From contig NZ_JAERRH010000019.1 of assembly GCF_016741855.1 (NCBI RefSeq), forward strand, positions 1 through 64,000: a stretch of DNA of 64,000 nt, read 5' to 3'. The notes beneath the pieces are model-generated. The model was not told where the DNA came from. It made no database searches and was given only the letters and a program-made list of their open reading frames with translations. The DNA comes from Streptomyces musisoli (GTDB lineage Bacteria > Actinomycetota > Actinomycetes > Streptomycetales > Streptomycetaceae). The position numbers and the translations under genes are program-made. Below, in pieces: positions 51,962-61,041 of this stretch (position 1 is the stretch's first letter; the number at the start of each line of letters is the position of its first letter).

Positions 51962-52115
51962 CTACAGGTATCGCCTGAATGCCCGACGCACGAGCTCTTA
52001 GCCAGTCGGATCCGTCCAGGTGAGCGCATGATTCTCGCCCGGGATAGCGCGGGCCTGCCCCAAGCGAGGCCAGCTAGTCCCACGCGCACGCGGAGCGGAG
52101 CTTAGGCTCCGTCCA

Positions 52116-52834
52116 ATGGAGACGTTCTGGATCACCGCAATGGCTGTTCTGTGGGGTGGGGGTGGGGGCCTGCTCATACCGCGTGCCGCGTACCGGCTTT
52201 CCGTGCCGCCCGATGAGCAGTGGCGGACAGCGTGTCCTGGTGGACACCCCCTCGCCGGGGTCGCCAGTGGCTGGCTGGGGCGGGCCCGGTGCACCGATGG
52301 CGACTCCTACGGTCCCAGCGCTCCTCTCGTCGCCGCCGTCTCAGCCGTGGTCTGCGCTGTACTGGCGGCCGCGACCGGGGCCCGCCCTGAGCTGGTGGTG
52401 TGGCTTTCGCTCGCCCCGGTCGGCGTATTGCTTGCCGCCGTCGACGTCGCGTCGCACCGGCTGCCCTGCCACTTGCCGCGGCGGCGCTCGTGCTGCTCGG
52501 CGTCACAGCGTTGCTGTCCGGCGCCGGCGGCAACTGGACGTCTGCGCTGCTCAGTTCCCTCATTCTGGGGGTCTGCTACTTCGTGCTGTTTCTGATCAGC
52601 AAGGGCTTCGGGTTCGGTGATGTGAAGCTTGCTTTCGTCCTAGGTGCTGTCCTGGGCTGGTACGGCTGGGTGATCGTCTTGGTCGGGACGTTCGCCGGGT
52701 ACTTGCTCGGCGCGCTGTACGGCATTGGTTTGATGCTCTTGGGCCGGGCCGACCGTATGAGCAGTATCCCTTTCGGCCCGTTCCTGCTCGCCGGGACGCT
52801 GGTCGGCGTGCTTCTGGGCTCCCACGTCCCCTGA
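52116..52834 (+). pseudogene. Prepilin peptidase (A24), broken by a small deletion
   Basis: First frame: MAVLWGGGGGLLIPRAAYRL, ACPGGHPLAG, LSLAPVGVLLAAVDVASHRL with the first catalytic Asp. Near 52465 the reading frame changes, and the second part continues LPLAAAALVLLGVTALLSGA, YFVLFLISKGFGFGDVKLAF (GxGD with the second catalytic Asp) and VLGWYGWVIVLVGTFAGYLL. The expected few residues between RLP and LPL are missing, so a small out-of-frame deletion occurred. The intact protein would process type IV pilin-like signal peptides. No pilin genes are nearby. Confidence 0.72.
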
Positions 52835-53105
52835 GTCCCGGGCTACCTGTGTCAGTCGGACGCTGGATCGCTCGTCCAGGGTCACGATGTGCTGCTTGTT
52901 CGGGCACTTCCTCGACGGGATCGAGGCTGTCGAAGGTGACATCCGACAGTCATGGGGACGATCGATCGCTGTCGCGCCGAACCAATGGGGCCGGGCCGGC
53001 GTTGACGGTTCCGGCCTTCGGTCTGTACCCGGCCTCCCCACTCTGAGGGAAGTGTCGGGCTCGCGGTGGTCAACCCCACCGAGAACCCCTCTCAAATGAG
53101 TGAGA

Positions 53106-53125
53106 GTCACAAAAGTAGGTGTGAC
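53106..53125. promoter_or_regulatory. Inverted repeat before the Tap-like operon
   Basis: GTCACA (53106-53111) and TGTGAC (53120-53125) are separated by eight bases, about 95 bases before the start at 53220. It is a possible operator. Confidence 0.42.
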
Positions 53126-53219
53126 TTTAGGTCCTCTGGGGTGTGGAGATTGCTACTCTGGTGGTGAGTTCATAGGTCGGGGAGGGTGAGTGAGGCAGCC
53201 AGCAGACGAAGGGGTCGCG

Positions 53220-55748
53220 ATGAACGTGACCGAGGCACGCAACGCTCTCTACACTCTGGTGAAGCGCGCCGAGGAAGACGGGCGCACGACCCTGATCTAC
53301 AAGGGGCAGAAGCGGCAGGATCGCGTGCTGCTGGCGCCGCTTGACCTGCTTCCGGCGGCACGGAAGGCCGAGGCGCTTCCGTCTCATGTGCTGAGTGCGG
53401 CGCAGAGGGACTTCGGTGACCTCATCACGCGTGCGGCTCAGGGCCAACCGCAGGTGCTCCTGCGGAACACCACACCGGTCGCGGTGCTGCTACCCGCCGA
53501 CGTCGTCTCCGTTACCCACTCATCCGATCCGACCGCGGCCACGGGCGCGGCGCCCGCGGGAGCTGTGGTGAACAGTCAAAGCAATCCGGGCCGCGACAGT
53601 GCGCCGCGCAGGCTCGCCACGCTGGGCGACGCCATCGGCGCCGTGCTCACCTCCGGCCAGGCGACCCGCCCTTTGTTCGGGCTGTCCGGGCTGGATGCGG
53701 CGACGGGCGGCTTGCCGTCCGGCCGGCTGACGCTGGTGGCGGCCGCCCCGAACGTGGGCGGGAGCCTGCTGGGGCTGGCCGCCGCACGACAGACCGCGCT
53801 CGTCGACGGTCACAAAGTCCTGTACGCGGCGTCCGGTCCGAACCGGGCCGACATCATGCGCCGGATCCTCGCCGCGGAGACCGGCGGTGACTACCCGCGC
53901 CTGAAGCAGGGCCGCCTCACCGCGCACGAGCAGCAGCTCGCCCAGCAGTTGGTCCAGGCACCCTTGCTGATCGACGACGGCAGTGACCTGACCGCCCAGG
54001 CTATCGCGGAGACCGCCCCGCACGTCCAGGATTTGGCCCTGGTGGTCGTGGACCGGCTCCAGGCCGCCCCCAGCGCCCGTCTCCCGCTGTCCGGCGACCG
54101 TCTGCCGGACGCCTCCCAGGTACTGGCTTCCCTCGCCCGCACGCTGCACGTCCCGGTCCTGGCCATCATCGACACCGACGATCCCGCGCTCCTCGGTCTC
54201 CTCGACGCCGACGTCCTGGTCACACTCGCACCGACGGAAGCCCCTTCCAAGATCCAGGTGACCGTCGCGGAGCGCGACTTCGGCGCGATCGGCTCGGCGT
54301 ACTTGCGGCCCGACCTGCTGCACGCCCGCTTCCTCGACGCCGGAGCTGCCCCCCTCGACCACGCCGACAACCGGGCGCCCTCACCGGCCACCAGCGGCAC
54401 GGCCGCTCTGGAACTGGCCGAAGCCGCTCTGCCCTACACCTCCGGCGGACACCAGGGGATTCCCGCCGCCCTCACCCACGAGCTGGCGGCATGGCGTGCC
54501 GCAGTCGCGTGCGGCGACCAGGAAGCCCTGAAAGGGATCCTGCCGTCGTTGCTCCAGGCCGCCGCGACGGTCTCGCGGATGCCGGACACCGCCGAAGGAC
54601 ACCGTCTGGCCGCCGCGCTGCGGGCCTACAGCACACCCCCGTCCGCCGACTCCACCGCAAGCGCCGGGCAGGCCGCTGCTGCCGGTGCCACAGTCCACGC
54701 CCCGGCAGACCGTGGACACGCCGAGGAGGACACGGCGGAGGACGAGGAAGACAGCCAGGACGGCCTGGCGCCGGGGGATGAGGAGGACGAGCCCGAAAAC
54801 CACGTCTTTCCCGCCCTGAGGATCCTCAAGGACGCGGTCAACCGCTCGAAGATGCACCCGATCCCGGTCATCCGCACCGAAGAACGTGACAGCGGCCCGT
54901 GGCCTTTGATCAGCGAGGACATGGACGGCGAACCCCGCTGGGTCCACCCCGACGTCACCCTGACCCGCGTCGCCCACACCAAGGCGAACGGCAATCGCGT
55001 CCGGCGCGACCAGCTCGACGTGCCGGCCTCGTTCGGGGAGGGCGTGATGTGTTTGATCGACCGCAACGGCAGCTACCCCTCCGCCTGTTCGGCCGTCCCA
55101 CTCGCACCTAACAAACTCCTGCACACCGGCCCGCTCGATGGCTTCGACAAGACGAAGGCCGGGATCTATCTCATCGACATCCCTCAGTGGAACCGCACCG
55201 ACATGCCGCACCCTCTGGGGCGGATCACCGAGCGGCCCGACGACCAAGGCCGCGTATGGGTCACCACCCCCCACCTCAAGCAGCTCGAGAAGCTTGTCCG
55301 CGAAGGCCACCTCGCGGCCGGCACGACCATCCACGACTCCTGGACCGGGAAGGCCAACGAGAGCCTCCTCAAACCCTTCTACGAGGCCACCCGGAAGGCA
55401 CGCACCGAACTCGTCCAAGTCGGCGGCGACGCCTACAAGACATACAAGACGCGGCTGTCCATCGCATTGCGCCTGCTGTGGCCCAAGCGCCCAGAACAGC
55501 GCTCCCCATTCTGGCGGCCCGACTGGCGCATGAGCATGGTCGCTGAGGCCTCCGTCCGTCACTGGAGCGTGGCCTTCAGGGCCGTCCAGGAAGGCCACAC
55601 ACTCCTCGCGCTGCGCAATGTCGACGCGGCCGTCTTCTGGACGCCTGACGGCACGCCGCCCACGACGTACCGGATCGGAACCGGCTTCGGCGAAGTAAAG
55701 GCCAAGTTCATCCAGCCCGGCGAGATCATCCCCGAAGGTGACGACTGA
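53220..55748 (+). CDS. Tap-like protein with Phd-like and RecA/DnaB-like N-terminal regions
   Basis: An 842-residue protein. Residues 1-40 and 55-95 look like two Phd/YefM-type units (NVTEARNALYTLVKRAEEDG; AAQRDFGDLITRAAQGQPQV). Residues 150-375 resemble a RecA/DnaB ATPase, but Walker A is degenerate (AAAPNVGGSLL, no Lys) while a Walker B-like LALVVVDRL remains. After an acidic linker (about 500-525) the C-terminal part resembles Streptomyces telomere-associated Tap proteins: VMCLIDRNGSYPSACSAV near 612, KAGIYLIDIPQWNRTDMPHP, PFWRPDWRMSMVAEASVRHW near 764, and ALRNVDAAVFWTPDG near 800. DxxxSYPS and the later Asp resemble family-B polymerase motifs A and C (inference). ATG 53220 has GAAGGGG; GTG 53190 is possible. 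It overlaps the next gene by one base. Confidence 0.62.
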   Translation: MNVTEARNALYTLVKRAEEDGRTTLIYKGQKRQDRVLLAPLDLLPAARKAEALPSHVLSAAQRDFGDLITRAAQGQPQVLLRNTTPVAVLLPADVVSVTHSSDPTAATGAAPAGAVVNSQSNPGRDSAPRRLATLGDAIGAVLTSGQATRPLFGLSGLDAATGGLPSGRLTLVAAAPNVGGSLLGLAAARQTALVDGHKVLYAASGPNRADIMRRILAAETGGDYPRLKQGRLTAHEQQLAQQLVQAPLLIDDGSDLTAQAIAETAPHVQDLALVVVDRLQAAPSARLPLSGDRLPDASQVLASLARTLHVPVLAIIDTDDPALLGLLDADVLVTLAPTEAPSKIQVTVAERDFGAIGSAYLRPDLLHARFLDAGAAPLDHADNRAPSPATSGTAALELAEAALPYTSGGHQGIPAALTHELAAWRAAVACGDQEALKGILPSLLQAAATVSRMPDTAEGHRLAAALRAYSTPPSADSTASAGQAAAAGATVHAPADRGHAEEDTAEDEEDSQDGLAPGDEEDEPENHVFPALRILKDAVNRSKMHPIPVIRTEERDSGPWPLISEDMDGEPRWVHPDVTLTRVAHTKANGNRVRRDQLDVPASFGEGVMCLIDRNGSYPSACSAVPLAPNKLLHTGPLDGFDKTKAGIYLIDIPQWNRTDMPHPLGRITERPDDQGRVWVTTPHLKQLEKLVREGHLAAGTTIHDSWTGKANESLLKPFYEATRKARTELVQVGGDAYKTYKTRLSIALRLLWPKRPEQRSPFWRPDWRMSMVAEASVRHWSVAFRAVQEGHTLLALRNVDAAVFWTPDGTPPTTYRIGTGFGEVKAKFIQPGEIIPEGDD

Positions 55749-56320
55749 TGGCCGGCCCCACAGGCCGCGGAGGCTCCCTGGGCGCCGCCCTCAACGACCT
55801 CCTCCGCTCCCAGGTCACCCCCCGCCACCGGCTGTCCTCGTACACCGCCAAACACTGGCACGCACAGCTCTCCCAGCTGACCGGAACCCGCCGCGGCTAC
55901 CAGGTCCTGCAGGACGCCGGCCTCGGCGTGACGACACAGACCCTGATCAACTGGCTGTCCGACCCTGACTACAACGTCCGCCGCAGCTACCGCGACATCA
56001 TCCACACCGCCTACGAAAACGCCGCCATCGTCCCCGCTGAGCCGATCCCCGACCACGTCAAGGACGGCCAGTTCGAGATCAGCGGCCTCGTCAAGACGGG
56101 CGACGACGAACGCGAGCGCGGCAACCGGCGTGCCGCACCGCTGCGCATCGACGGCAGCAGGGGCAACTGGGCCGCACTCGCGGAACTCTGGCTGGCCGAC
56201 GAACTCACCGACGACGACTTCGAGGACCACTTCATCGACGACGTCATCGTGGCCGACATCGGCGAAGGCACCGACGGATGGGAGTTCCCCGGCGCCTCGT
56301 ACTCCGTCGAACTCAGGTAA
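55748..56320 (+). CDS. Tpg-like terminal-protein candidate
   Basis: A 190-residue protein, the size of Streptomyces terminal proteins (about 185). TGTRRGYQVLQDAGLGVTTQ then TLINWLSDPDYNVRRSYRDI form a helix-turn-helix at 46-83, as in Tpg. The second half has GQFEISGLVKTGDD, ALAELWLADELTDDDFEDHF and a C-terminal beta segment (GWEFPGASYSVELR), in the place where Tpg has its own beta-rich end. Overall identity to Tpg is low, so this is an assignment from size, HTH, domain order and from its ATGA coupling to the Tap-like gene. It may be covalently linked to DNA ends of a linear replicon (inference). Confidence 0.52.
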   Translation: MAGPTGRGGSLGAALNDLLRSQVTPRHRLSSYTAKHWHAQLSQLTGTRRGYQVLQDAGLGVTTQTLINWLSDPDYNVRRSYRDIIHTAYENAAIVPAEPIPDHVKDGQFEISGLVKTGDDERERGNRRAAPLRIDGSRGNWAALAELWLADELTDDDFEDHFIDDVIVADIGEGTDGWEFPGASYSVELR

Positions 56321-56550
56321 ACGCTCCCAATACTTGCGATGTGACACCCGCTTCTGACAGGACAACAGGGGTCGGACGGCCCCCACGCGTGCGCCCTGGC
56401 CGGGGCCCTCCACGGCCCTTCATCAAGCCGGTGACCGGTCGCATACGCATCGACCAACGCTGACAAACTCCCCAATGCTGCTCAACGGCGCGTTCGCCGC
56501 CTTCGGCCTGCCCGCAACCAGGCCTCCGGCAGCTTCGTAGCCGGCCAGGG

Positions 56551-56931
56551 TCATGGTCTTGCCGCGGCGCCGGCGCCAGGTCTCCAGACGGACTTGATGT
56601 GGGTGTAGTCCTTGGCGTAGGTGCACCAGAAGGCGTGGGCGTCCTGCGAACCGGCGGAGGCCTCCTCGACCGCGTGCTTCCACCGTGCCTCCCACTCCAC
56701 CGGGTCGCCCCCGCATGCCCGCGCATACGCCAGGGCGACCGGCAGGGTCGGTAACTGCTCTCCCGCTGCCGCCTGCGACAGCGTGGTGACCGAGTACCCT
56801 GCTCGGTCCGCCAGCACTCGATAGGTGATCCCGCCTGCCTCGGTGCGCAGCTTGCGTAACTCGAACGCGAACTGCTGCACCGGGCCCGCGCCCGGGTCCA
56901 CCGGTGCCTCACGGCGTCCCGGCACGCCCAC
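56551..56931 (-). CDS. HTH protein fused to a nuclease fragment (chimera)
   Basis: Residues about 18-95 are a Streptomyces-type HTH domain (FAFELRKLRTEAGGITYRVL, ADRAGYSVTTLSQAAAGEQL, TLPVALAYARACGGDPVEWE). Residues 98-117 then read AHAFWCTYAKDYTHIKSVW, the C-terminal segment of nuclease copy 1 (11054-11686). The remaining residues are unrelated. A recombination joined a 3' piece of the nuclease gene to the HTH gene in frame. It is transcribed away from the XRE gene at 57506, and it may still bind DNA. Confidence 0.66.
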   Translation of the reverse strand: MGVPGRREAPVDPGAGPVQQFAFELRKLRTEAGGITYRVLADRAGYSVTTLSQAAAGEQLPTLPVALAYARACGGDPVEWEARWKHAVEEASAGSQDAHAFWCTYAKDYTHIKSVWRPGAGAAARP

Positions 56932-57505
56932 ACCCCCTGCAGCTTCCTCCGCGGCAAGCCGGCGGCCAACCTACGCGCCCGAGCCGTGCCCGCGGAACAT
57001 CGCGTCCGGCCATTGTTCGGCTGCCGGAACACCCCTGCCGAACAATGCGTCAGCCGCTGGACTCGACCTGTCCACGGGATCGCCCTACGACGGGGGTGGG
57101 CGGCGATCGCGAATCGTCGTCGTTCACCTCGGATACGTCGCTTCCCCGCAAGGCGGATGAAGGACTGTCCACCTCAACGGAGAACCACACAAAGAGCCTC
57201 TAATGAAAGGACATCACGCGCAGTGTGACATCCGCGGTCCGCCAGAAGGCGGTCGCGGTCCTCGCGCGCCGTTCGACGGCTGCCGTCACCCGGCCATCTG
57301 ACCACCGGCGAGGGTCGTGCCCCGCGTGAGCCGGACAGCCGCCCAGGCCGTCCGGGACAGTCGAGAAGGCGCCGGTGCAGGGGGTGCCCGGTGTCCGGGA
57401 CACCCATGGAACCGTAGGTGCCTTGCGGCCGACCGGGCTGGTGGTCACCATCGGGCTGCAACGCCGCAGCGACATCCCCGCCGCATCCTCAAGGGAGGCC
57501 ACGAG
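56932..57505. other. Intergenic region between divergent HTH genes
   Basis: No gene was recognised. It holds an 11-bp inverted repeat, CATTGTTCGGC (57011-57021) and GCCGAACAATG (57037-57047), which may be an operator for one of the flanking regulators. AGGGAGG near 57492 is the ribosome binding site of the gene at 57506. Confidence 0.48.
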
Positions 57506-57997
57506 ATGAGGTATCACTGTCCGCCCCGCCCCGACGACGTTTCCGACCCCCGGTCGTTCGTGGACCGCATGCGTGCGCTCAAAGCGTGGTCCGGGCTGAC
57601 GTACCGGGAGATCGCGGCTCGCGCGCACCAGAACGGCGACACATTGCCGCCCAGCACGCTCGCGACGGTGCTGGGCCGCGCCACCTTGCCCCGGGAGGAC
57701 GTGGTCCGTGCGTTCGTGCGGGTCTGTGGGGGCAAGGACGAGGCGGACGCCTGGTTACGGGCGCGGAGCGGGATCGCCCGGGCTGCGTGGACGCCCGCCG
57801 GTCTGGGTGGGGTGCCCGGCCCGGGTGGGGTGCCCGGGCCGGCTCCCGACGACGGGGAGGGCACCGACGGGCCTCACCAGCTGGCCGACGCCGCCATCGC
57901 GGCGGTGTTCGCCGCCGGTTGCTTGACCTCCTGGTGGTGCGGCAAACGGCTCGGCAGCAGGGCAGCACGGCGACGCCACGGCCAGGGCACGCACTGA
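57506..57997 (+). CDS. XRE-type HTH regulator with C-terminal membrane helix
   Basis: A 163-residue protein. FVDRMRALKAWSGLTYREIA, ARAHQNGDTLPPSTLATVLG, RATLPREDVVRAFVRVCGGK is the HTH common in Streptomyces (residues 14-85). A Gly/Pro linker (GGVPGPGGVPGPAPDDG) leads to a hydrophobic C-terminus (ADAAIAAVFAAGCLTSWW). ATG 57506 has AAGGGAGG at ideal distance. It is convergent with the peptide-export operon and 161 bases from its end, so it may control that operon. Confidence 0.74.
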   Translation: MRYHCPPRPDDVSDPRSFVDRMRALKAWSGLTYREIAARAHQNGDTLPPSTLATVLGRATLPREDVVRAFVRVCGGKDEADAWLRARSGIARAAWTPAGLGGVPGPGGVPGPAPDDGEGTDGPHQLADAAIAAVFAAGCLTSWWCGKRLGSRAARRRHGQGTH

Positions 57998-58158
57998 GCG
58001 GGCCACCGCGAACCGTTCGTCGATCGCTGTGACGGGTATGGGCCGGCGGTCGACCGGGCTCAAGCTCACCACGGACAATCCGTGCCGGTCCGGGCACCGC
58101 GTAGCCGTGAGGTCTCCTGTACCGCGGGCGCGGAACGGAGGCACCGGACGTGCGGGAT

Positions 58159-58629
58159 TCACCGCCGGTGGGCGTCCTCGGACCGGGGCAGGGGTCGCGT
58201 CACCACTCCGAGCACGTCGCCCAGCGGGAAGAAGCCCAGCTGGCGTGAGTCCACGCTGGCTGCGGTGTTGTCGCCGAGGAGCACCACGCGGCCCGACGGC
58301 ACCCGCCCCCCGTGGCCCTCCGCGAGCGGGGGGACCGACCCGGACGGCACAGGCTCCCCCGGCACCGCCGCCACCCTCTTCACGATCAGCGGGCTGTGCC
58401 GGTCCTCCCGCCAGATCGCCGGTGACCGGGGTCGCAGCACCACCACGACCTGTCCCCTGCGCACCGTACGGGTACGGCGTACCAGCAGCCGGTCCCCGTC
58501 GTGGTGCGTCGGGGTCATGCTCGTCCCCCGAACGGTGACGACGAGCAGACGGCGGGCGGCGGCAGCCCCGCAGGCCGCGAGTACGGCCAGCATCAGCGCC
58601 GGCACTCGGACGTCCCGCCCGCCGGTCAC
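58159..58629 (-). CDS. Type I (S26) signal peptidase of the peptide cluster
   Basis: A 156-residue protein from the GTG at 58629, which overlaps the stop of the ABC transporter gene. One N-terminal helix (VPALMLAVLAACGAAAA) is followed by VVTVRGTSMTPTHHDGDRLL with catalytic Ser37 and SPLIVKRVAAVPGEPV with catalytic Lys84. VVLLGDNTAASVDSRQLGFF is the conserved GDN..S.DSR box. It is shorter than housekeeping Lep enzymes and sits last in a five-gene set, so it probably cleaves the AxA site of the small precursor at 61699-61881. Confidence 0.84.
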   Translation of the reverse strand: MTGGRDVRVPALMLAVLAACGAAAARRLLVVTVRGTSMTPTHHDGDRLLVRRTRTVRRGQVVVVLRPRSPAIWREDRHSPLIVKRVAAVPGEPVPSGSVPPLAEGHGGRVPSGRVVLLGDNTAASVDSRQLGFFPLGDVLGVVTRPLPRSEDAHRR

Positions 58630-60488
58630 GGTGACACCTCCCTCAGCGCTGCCTCCCCGGACGGCCCGGCGGCGTCGGGCAGGTAGCCCGTGGCCTGGAG
58701 GGCGAAGAGCCGCGCGTACTCGCCTCCGACCGCCAGCAGCCGCGCGTGGTCGCCGCGCTCGACGATGCGCCCACCGGAGAGGACGACGATGACGTCGGCA
58801 TTGCGGAGCGATCCCATCCGGTGGGAGATCAGGACGCTGGTCCGGCCCCGGCGGTGCCGCGCGATCGCGGCGTGGATCTCGTACTCGGCCTCGGCGTCCA
58901 GTCGCGCCGAGGGTTCGTCGAGGATCATCAGGTCCCGCGTGCCCCTCAGGAAGGCCCGCGCCAGAGCCAGACGCTGGCTCTGCCCGCCGGACAGCAGCAC
59001 ACCCGACTCGGGGTCGTCCTTGTCCTCTTCCATGAAGAACGTCCTGGTGAGCGGTGTCTGATAGCCCTTCGGCAGCTCCTTGAGGGTGTCGTGCGCCCCG
59101 GCCCGTCGCGCGGCCGACACGATCTGCTCCTCGTCGTCGATCGCGCCCAGGTCGCCCAACGCGATGTTCTCGGCCGCCGTCAGGTCGTACTGCACGAAGT
59201 CCTGGAACACCGCGGTGATCCGGTCGCGCAGCTCCGCCGGATCGACCTCGCGCAGGTCGACACCGTCCCACAGGATGGTGCCCCGGGTCGGATCGTAGAA
59301 GCGGCACAGCAGTTTCACCAGTGTCGTCTTGCCCGACCCGTTGAGTCCTACCAGGGCCAGCGAACTGCCGTGGGGAATGGTCAGGTTGACGCCCCTGAGG
59401 ACCCACGGGTGCCGCTCCGAGTACCGGAACCACACGTCGCGCAGCTCGATGCCCCGGCGCAGGGCGGGCAGCGGCCGGGGGTCCGGCGCGAGCACCAGGT
59501 CCGGCGGGGCCTCGATCACGTACCGGTAGTGGCTGAAGATCAGCAGTGACTCGCCGGCTCGGGCCGCCTCGTGCGCCAGCGCGGCGAACGCGGACTGGGT
59601 CCCGGCGATGGCGCCGAGGAGGAGCATGACGTCACCCGCCGACAACTCGCCCCGGTACGTCGCGCGTACCGCCCACAGCAGACTCCCGCCCGTCATCAGC
59701 GAGGCGAGCAGCCCGAGGCCCGACTGCACAGCGACCTCGCGACGGTCCACGGCCCGGCGGGCCGAGTTGGCCGTCCGCCGCTCGGCGAGCATCCGGTCCC
59801 GCAGGAAGCCGCCGATGGCGAAGAGGCGCACCTCCTTCGCAGCCTCGGCGTCCGCGAGGAGACCGCCGTAGAACCACTCCCGCCGCTCCGTCGCCCCGAC
59901 CCGCCAGGCCACGCCCGCCCGCCGACGCGAGAGGGCGATCTCCGCACAGAGCGTCGGGACCCCGGCGGCGGCCACCAGGATCGTCAGCACCGGGTTCAGC
60001 ACCAGCAGGGAACCCAGGAAGCCGGTGACCGTGATCGCGGACCGTGCCACGCCGAGTGCCGCGTCCATCACCTGTGCGGGGACGCGGCCGCCGCCCTGCC
60101 GGGCCAGTTGCAGCCGGTCCAGGAAGGCCGGGTCCTCGAAGCGGCTCAGGCCGGGGAAGCCCGCCGTCTTCGTGAAGAGCCGGGCGTCGGCGCGGAGTGC
60201 GGTACGCCGGTCCACCTCCGCGGACAGGTAGCGGCACACGTGCGGCAGCAGGGCGGCGACGGCACCGACGACCGTGAGGCCGAGCGCCGGGGCGAGCAGC
60301 GCGGCCATTCCCGCGTCCGGCCCCAGGTTATCCAGCACCGACTTGGTCAGCCAGGCCGCGGCGACCGTCAGCAGACCGGCGGCCAGACTCAGCACGCCGT
60401 ACAGCACGCACGCGACCGGAGCGGCCCCGACCGCCAGGGTGGCGGCCAGCAGCAGCCCGTTCCGGCGCGCGGAGATGGACGGATTCAT
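58626..60488 (-). CDS. ABC transporter (fused membrane and ATPase domains)
   Basis: A 620-residue half-transporter. Six hydrophobic helices in residues 1-310 (LLLAATLAVGAAPVACVLYG, LLVLNPVLTILVAAAGV, LLGAIAGTQSAFAALAHEA) precede an ATPase with Walker A ALVGLNGSGKTTLVKLL near 378, VFQDFVQYDLTAAENIALGD, the signature VLLSGGQSQRLALARAF near 497 and Walker B RDLMILDEPSARLDAEAEYE near 518. No peptidase C39 domain is fused, which explains a separate protease gene. It starts at the ATG overlapping the redoxin stop. It is likely the exporter of the cysteine-rich peptide. Confidence 0.9.
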   Translation of the reverse strand: MNPSISARRNGLLLAATLAVGAAPVACVLYGVLSLAAGLLTVAAAWLTKSVLDNLGPDAGMAALLAPALGLTVVGAVAALLPHVCRYLSAEVDRRTALRADARLFTKTAGFPGLSRFEDPAFLDRLQLARQGGGRVPAQVMDAALGVARSAITVTGFLGSLLVLNPVLTILVAAAGVPTLCAEIALSRRRAGVAWRVGATERREWFYGGLLADAEAAKEVRLFAIGGFLRDRMLAERRTANSARRAVDRREVAVQSGLGLLASLMTGGSLLWAVRATYRGELSAGDVMLLLGAIAGTQSAFAALAHEAARAGESLLIFSHYRYVIEAPPDLVLAPDPRPLPALRRGIELRDVWFRYSERHPWVLRGVNLTIPHGSSLALVGLNGSGKTTLVKLLCRFYDPTRGTILWDGVDLREVDPAELRDRITAVFQDFVQYDLTAAENIALGDLGAIDDEEQIVSAARRAGAHDTLKELPKGYQTPLTRTFFMEEDKDDPESGVLLSGGQSQRLALARAFLRGTRDLMILDEPSARLDAEAEYEIHAAIARHRRGRTSVLISHRMGSLRNADVIVVLSGGRIVERGDHARLLAVGGEYARLFALQATGYLPDAAGPSGEAALREVSP

Positions 60489-61027
60489 CGCGGGGCCGCC
60501 TCCCGCGCCAGGTCCACCACGTGGCCGGAGACGACGGTACGGTCCCGGTCCGAGCTAACGTGCAGTGTCGCGGGGAACGCGTCCACGCGCAGGGCCGCGC
60601 ACACCGGCCCACCCCTCGGCTCCACCACGACCCGGGCCACCGGGCTCAGCTCCCGGACGAAGCGCTCGCACTCCTCCGGTTCGCCGACGACGACGGCGAG
60701 CATCCGGTCCCGGCCGCCGGGCTCGGCGGCCGCGTACGCGACGAGTTCGGGCAGCTTCGCCCGGCACGGCGCGCAGTTCGGGGCGAGGAAGGCGATCAGT
60801 GCCCCGTCCGGCAGCGAGGATCGGCCGACCAGTGCGCCGTCCACCGCCACGGCGGTGAAGTCGGGCAGTTCCTCTCCGGGGCGCAGCGGCGTCATCCCCC
60901 CGCCCGGTGCCGTCGCGGGCCCGGCCGGGCCGTACTCCCGCAGCTTTTTGATCACTCCGATGGTGAGCAGCAGGTCCAGTACGCACAGGATGCCGACGAG
61001 CACCACTGCCGCGGTCAGAGCAGCCAT
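60485..61027 (-). CDS. Membrane-anchored thioredoxin-like (TlpA/MauD-type) protein
   Basis: A 180-residue protein. Residues 5-26 are a membrane anchor (TAAVVLVGILCVLDLLLTIG). The redoxin domain starts near 52 (ELPDFTAVAVDGALVGRSSL), with CAPC at 85-88 in FLAPNCAPCRAKLPEL. EELAERF-type helices and DAFPATLHVSSD, the cis-proline-like region, follow. It acts on thiols outside the membrane. Its partner is the MauE-like protein encoded 14 bases upstream, as MauD-MauE pairs serve disulfide formation in methylamine dehydrogenase. GAGG precedes the ATG. Confidence 0.85.
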   Translation of the reverse strand: MAALTAAVVLVGILCVLDLLLTIGVIKKLREYGPAGPATAPGGGMTPLRPGEELPDFTAVAVDGALVGRSSLPDGALIAFLAPNCAPCRAKLPELVAYAAAEPGGRDRMLAVVVGEPEECERFVRELSPVARVVVEPRGGPVCAALRVDAFPATLHVSSDRDRTVVSGHVVDLAREAAPR

Positions 61028-61041
61028 CCAGCACCTCACAG

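Noticed and set aside
54381..55598. 405-codon minus-strand open frame
   Set aside because: Antisense of the Tap-like gene.
56490..56515. 25-base match between 56490 and the signal-peptide region of nuclease copy 1 (11060)
   Set aside because: It is read in no corresponding frame and could be chance in GC-rich DNA, although the nearby nuclease tail fragment makes it worth an alignment.
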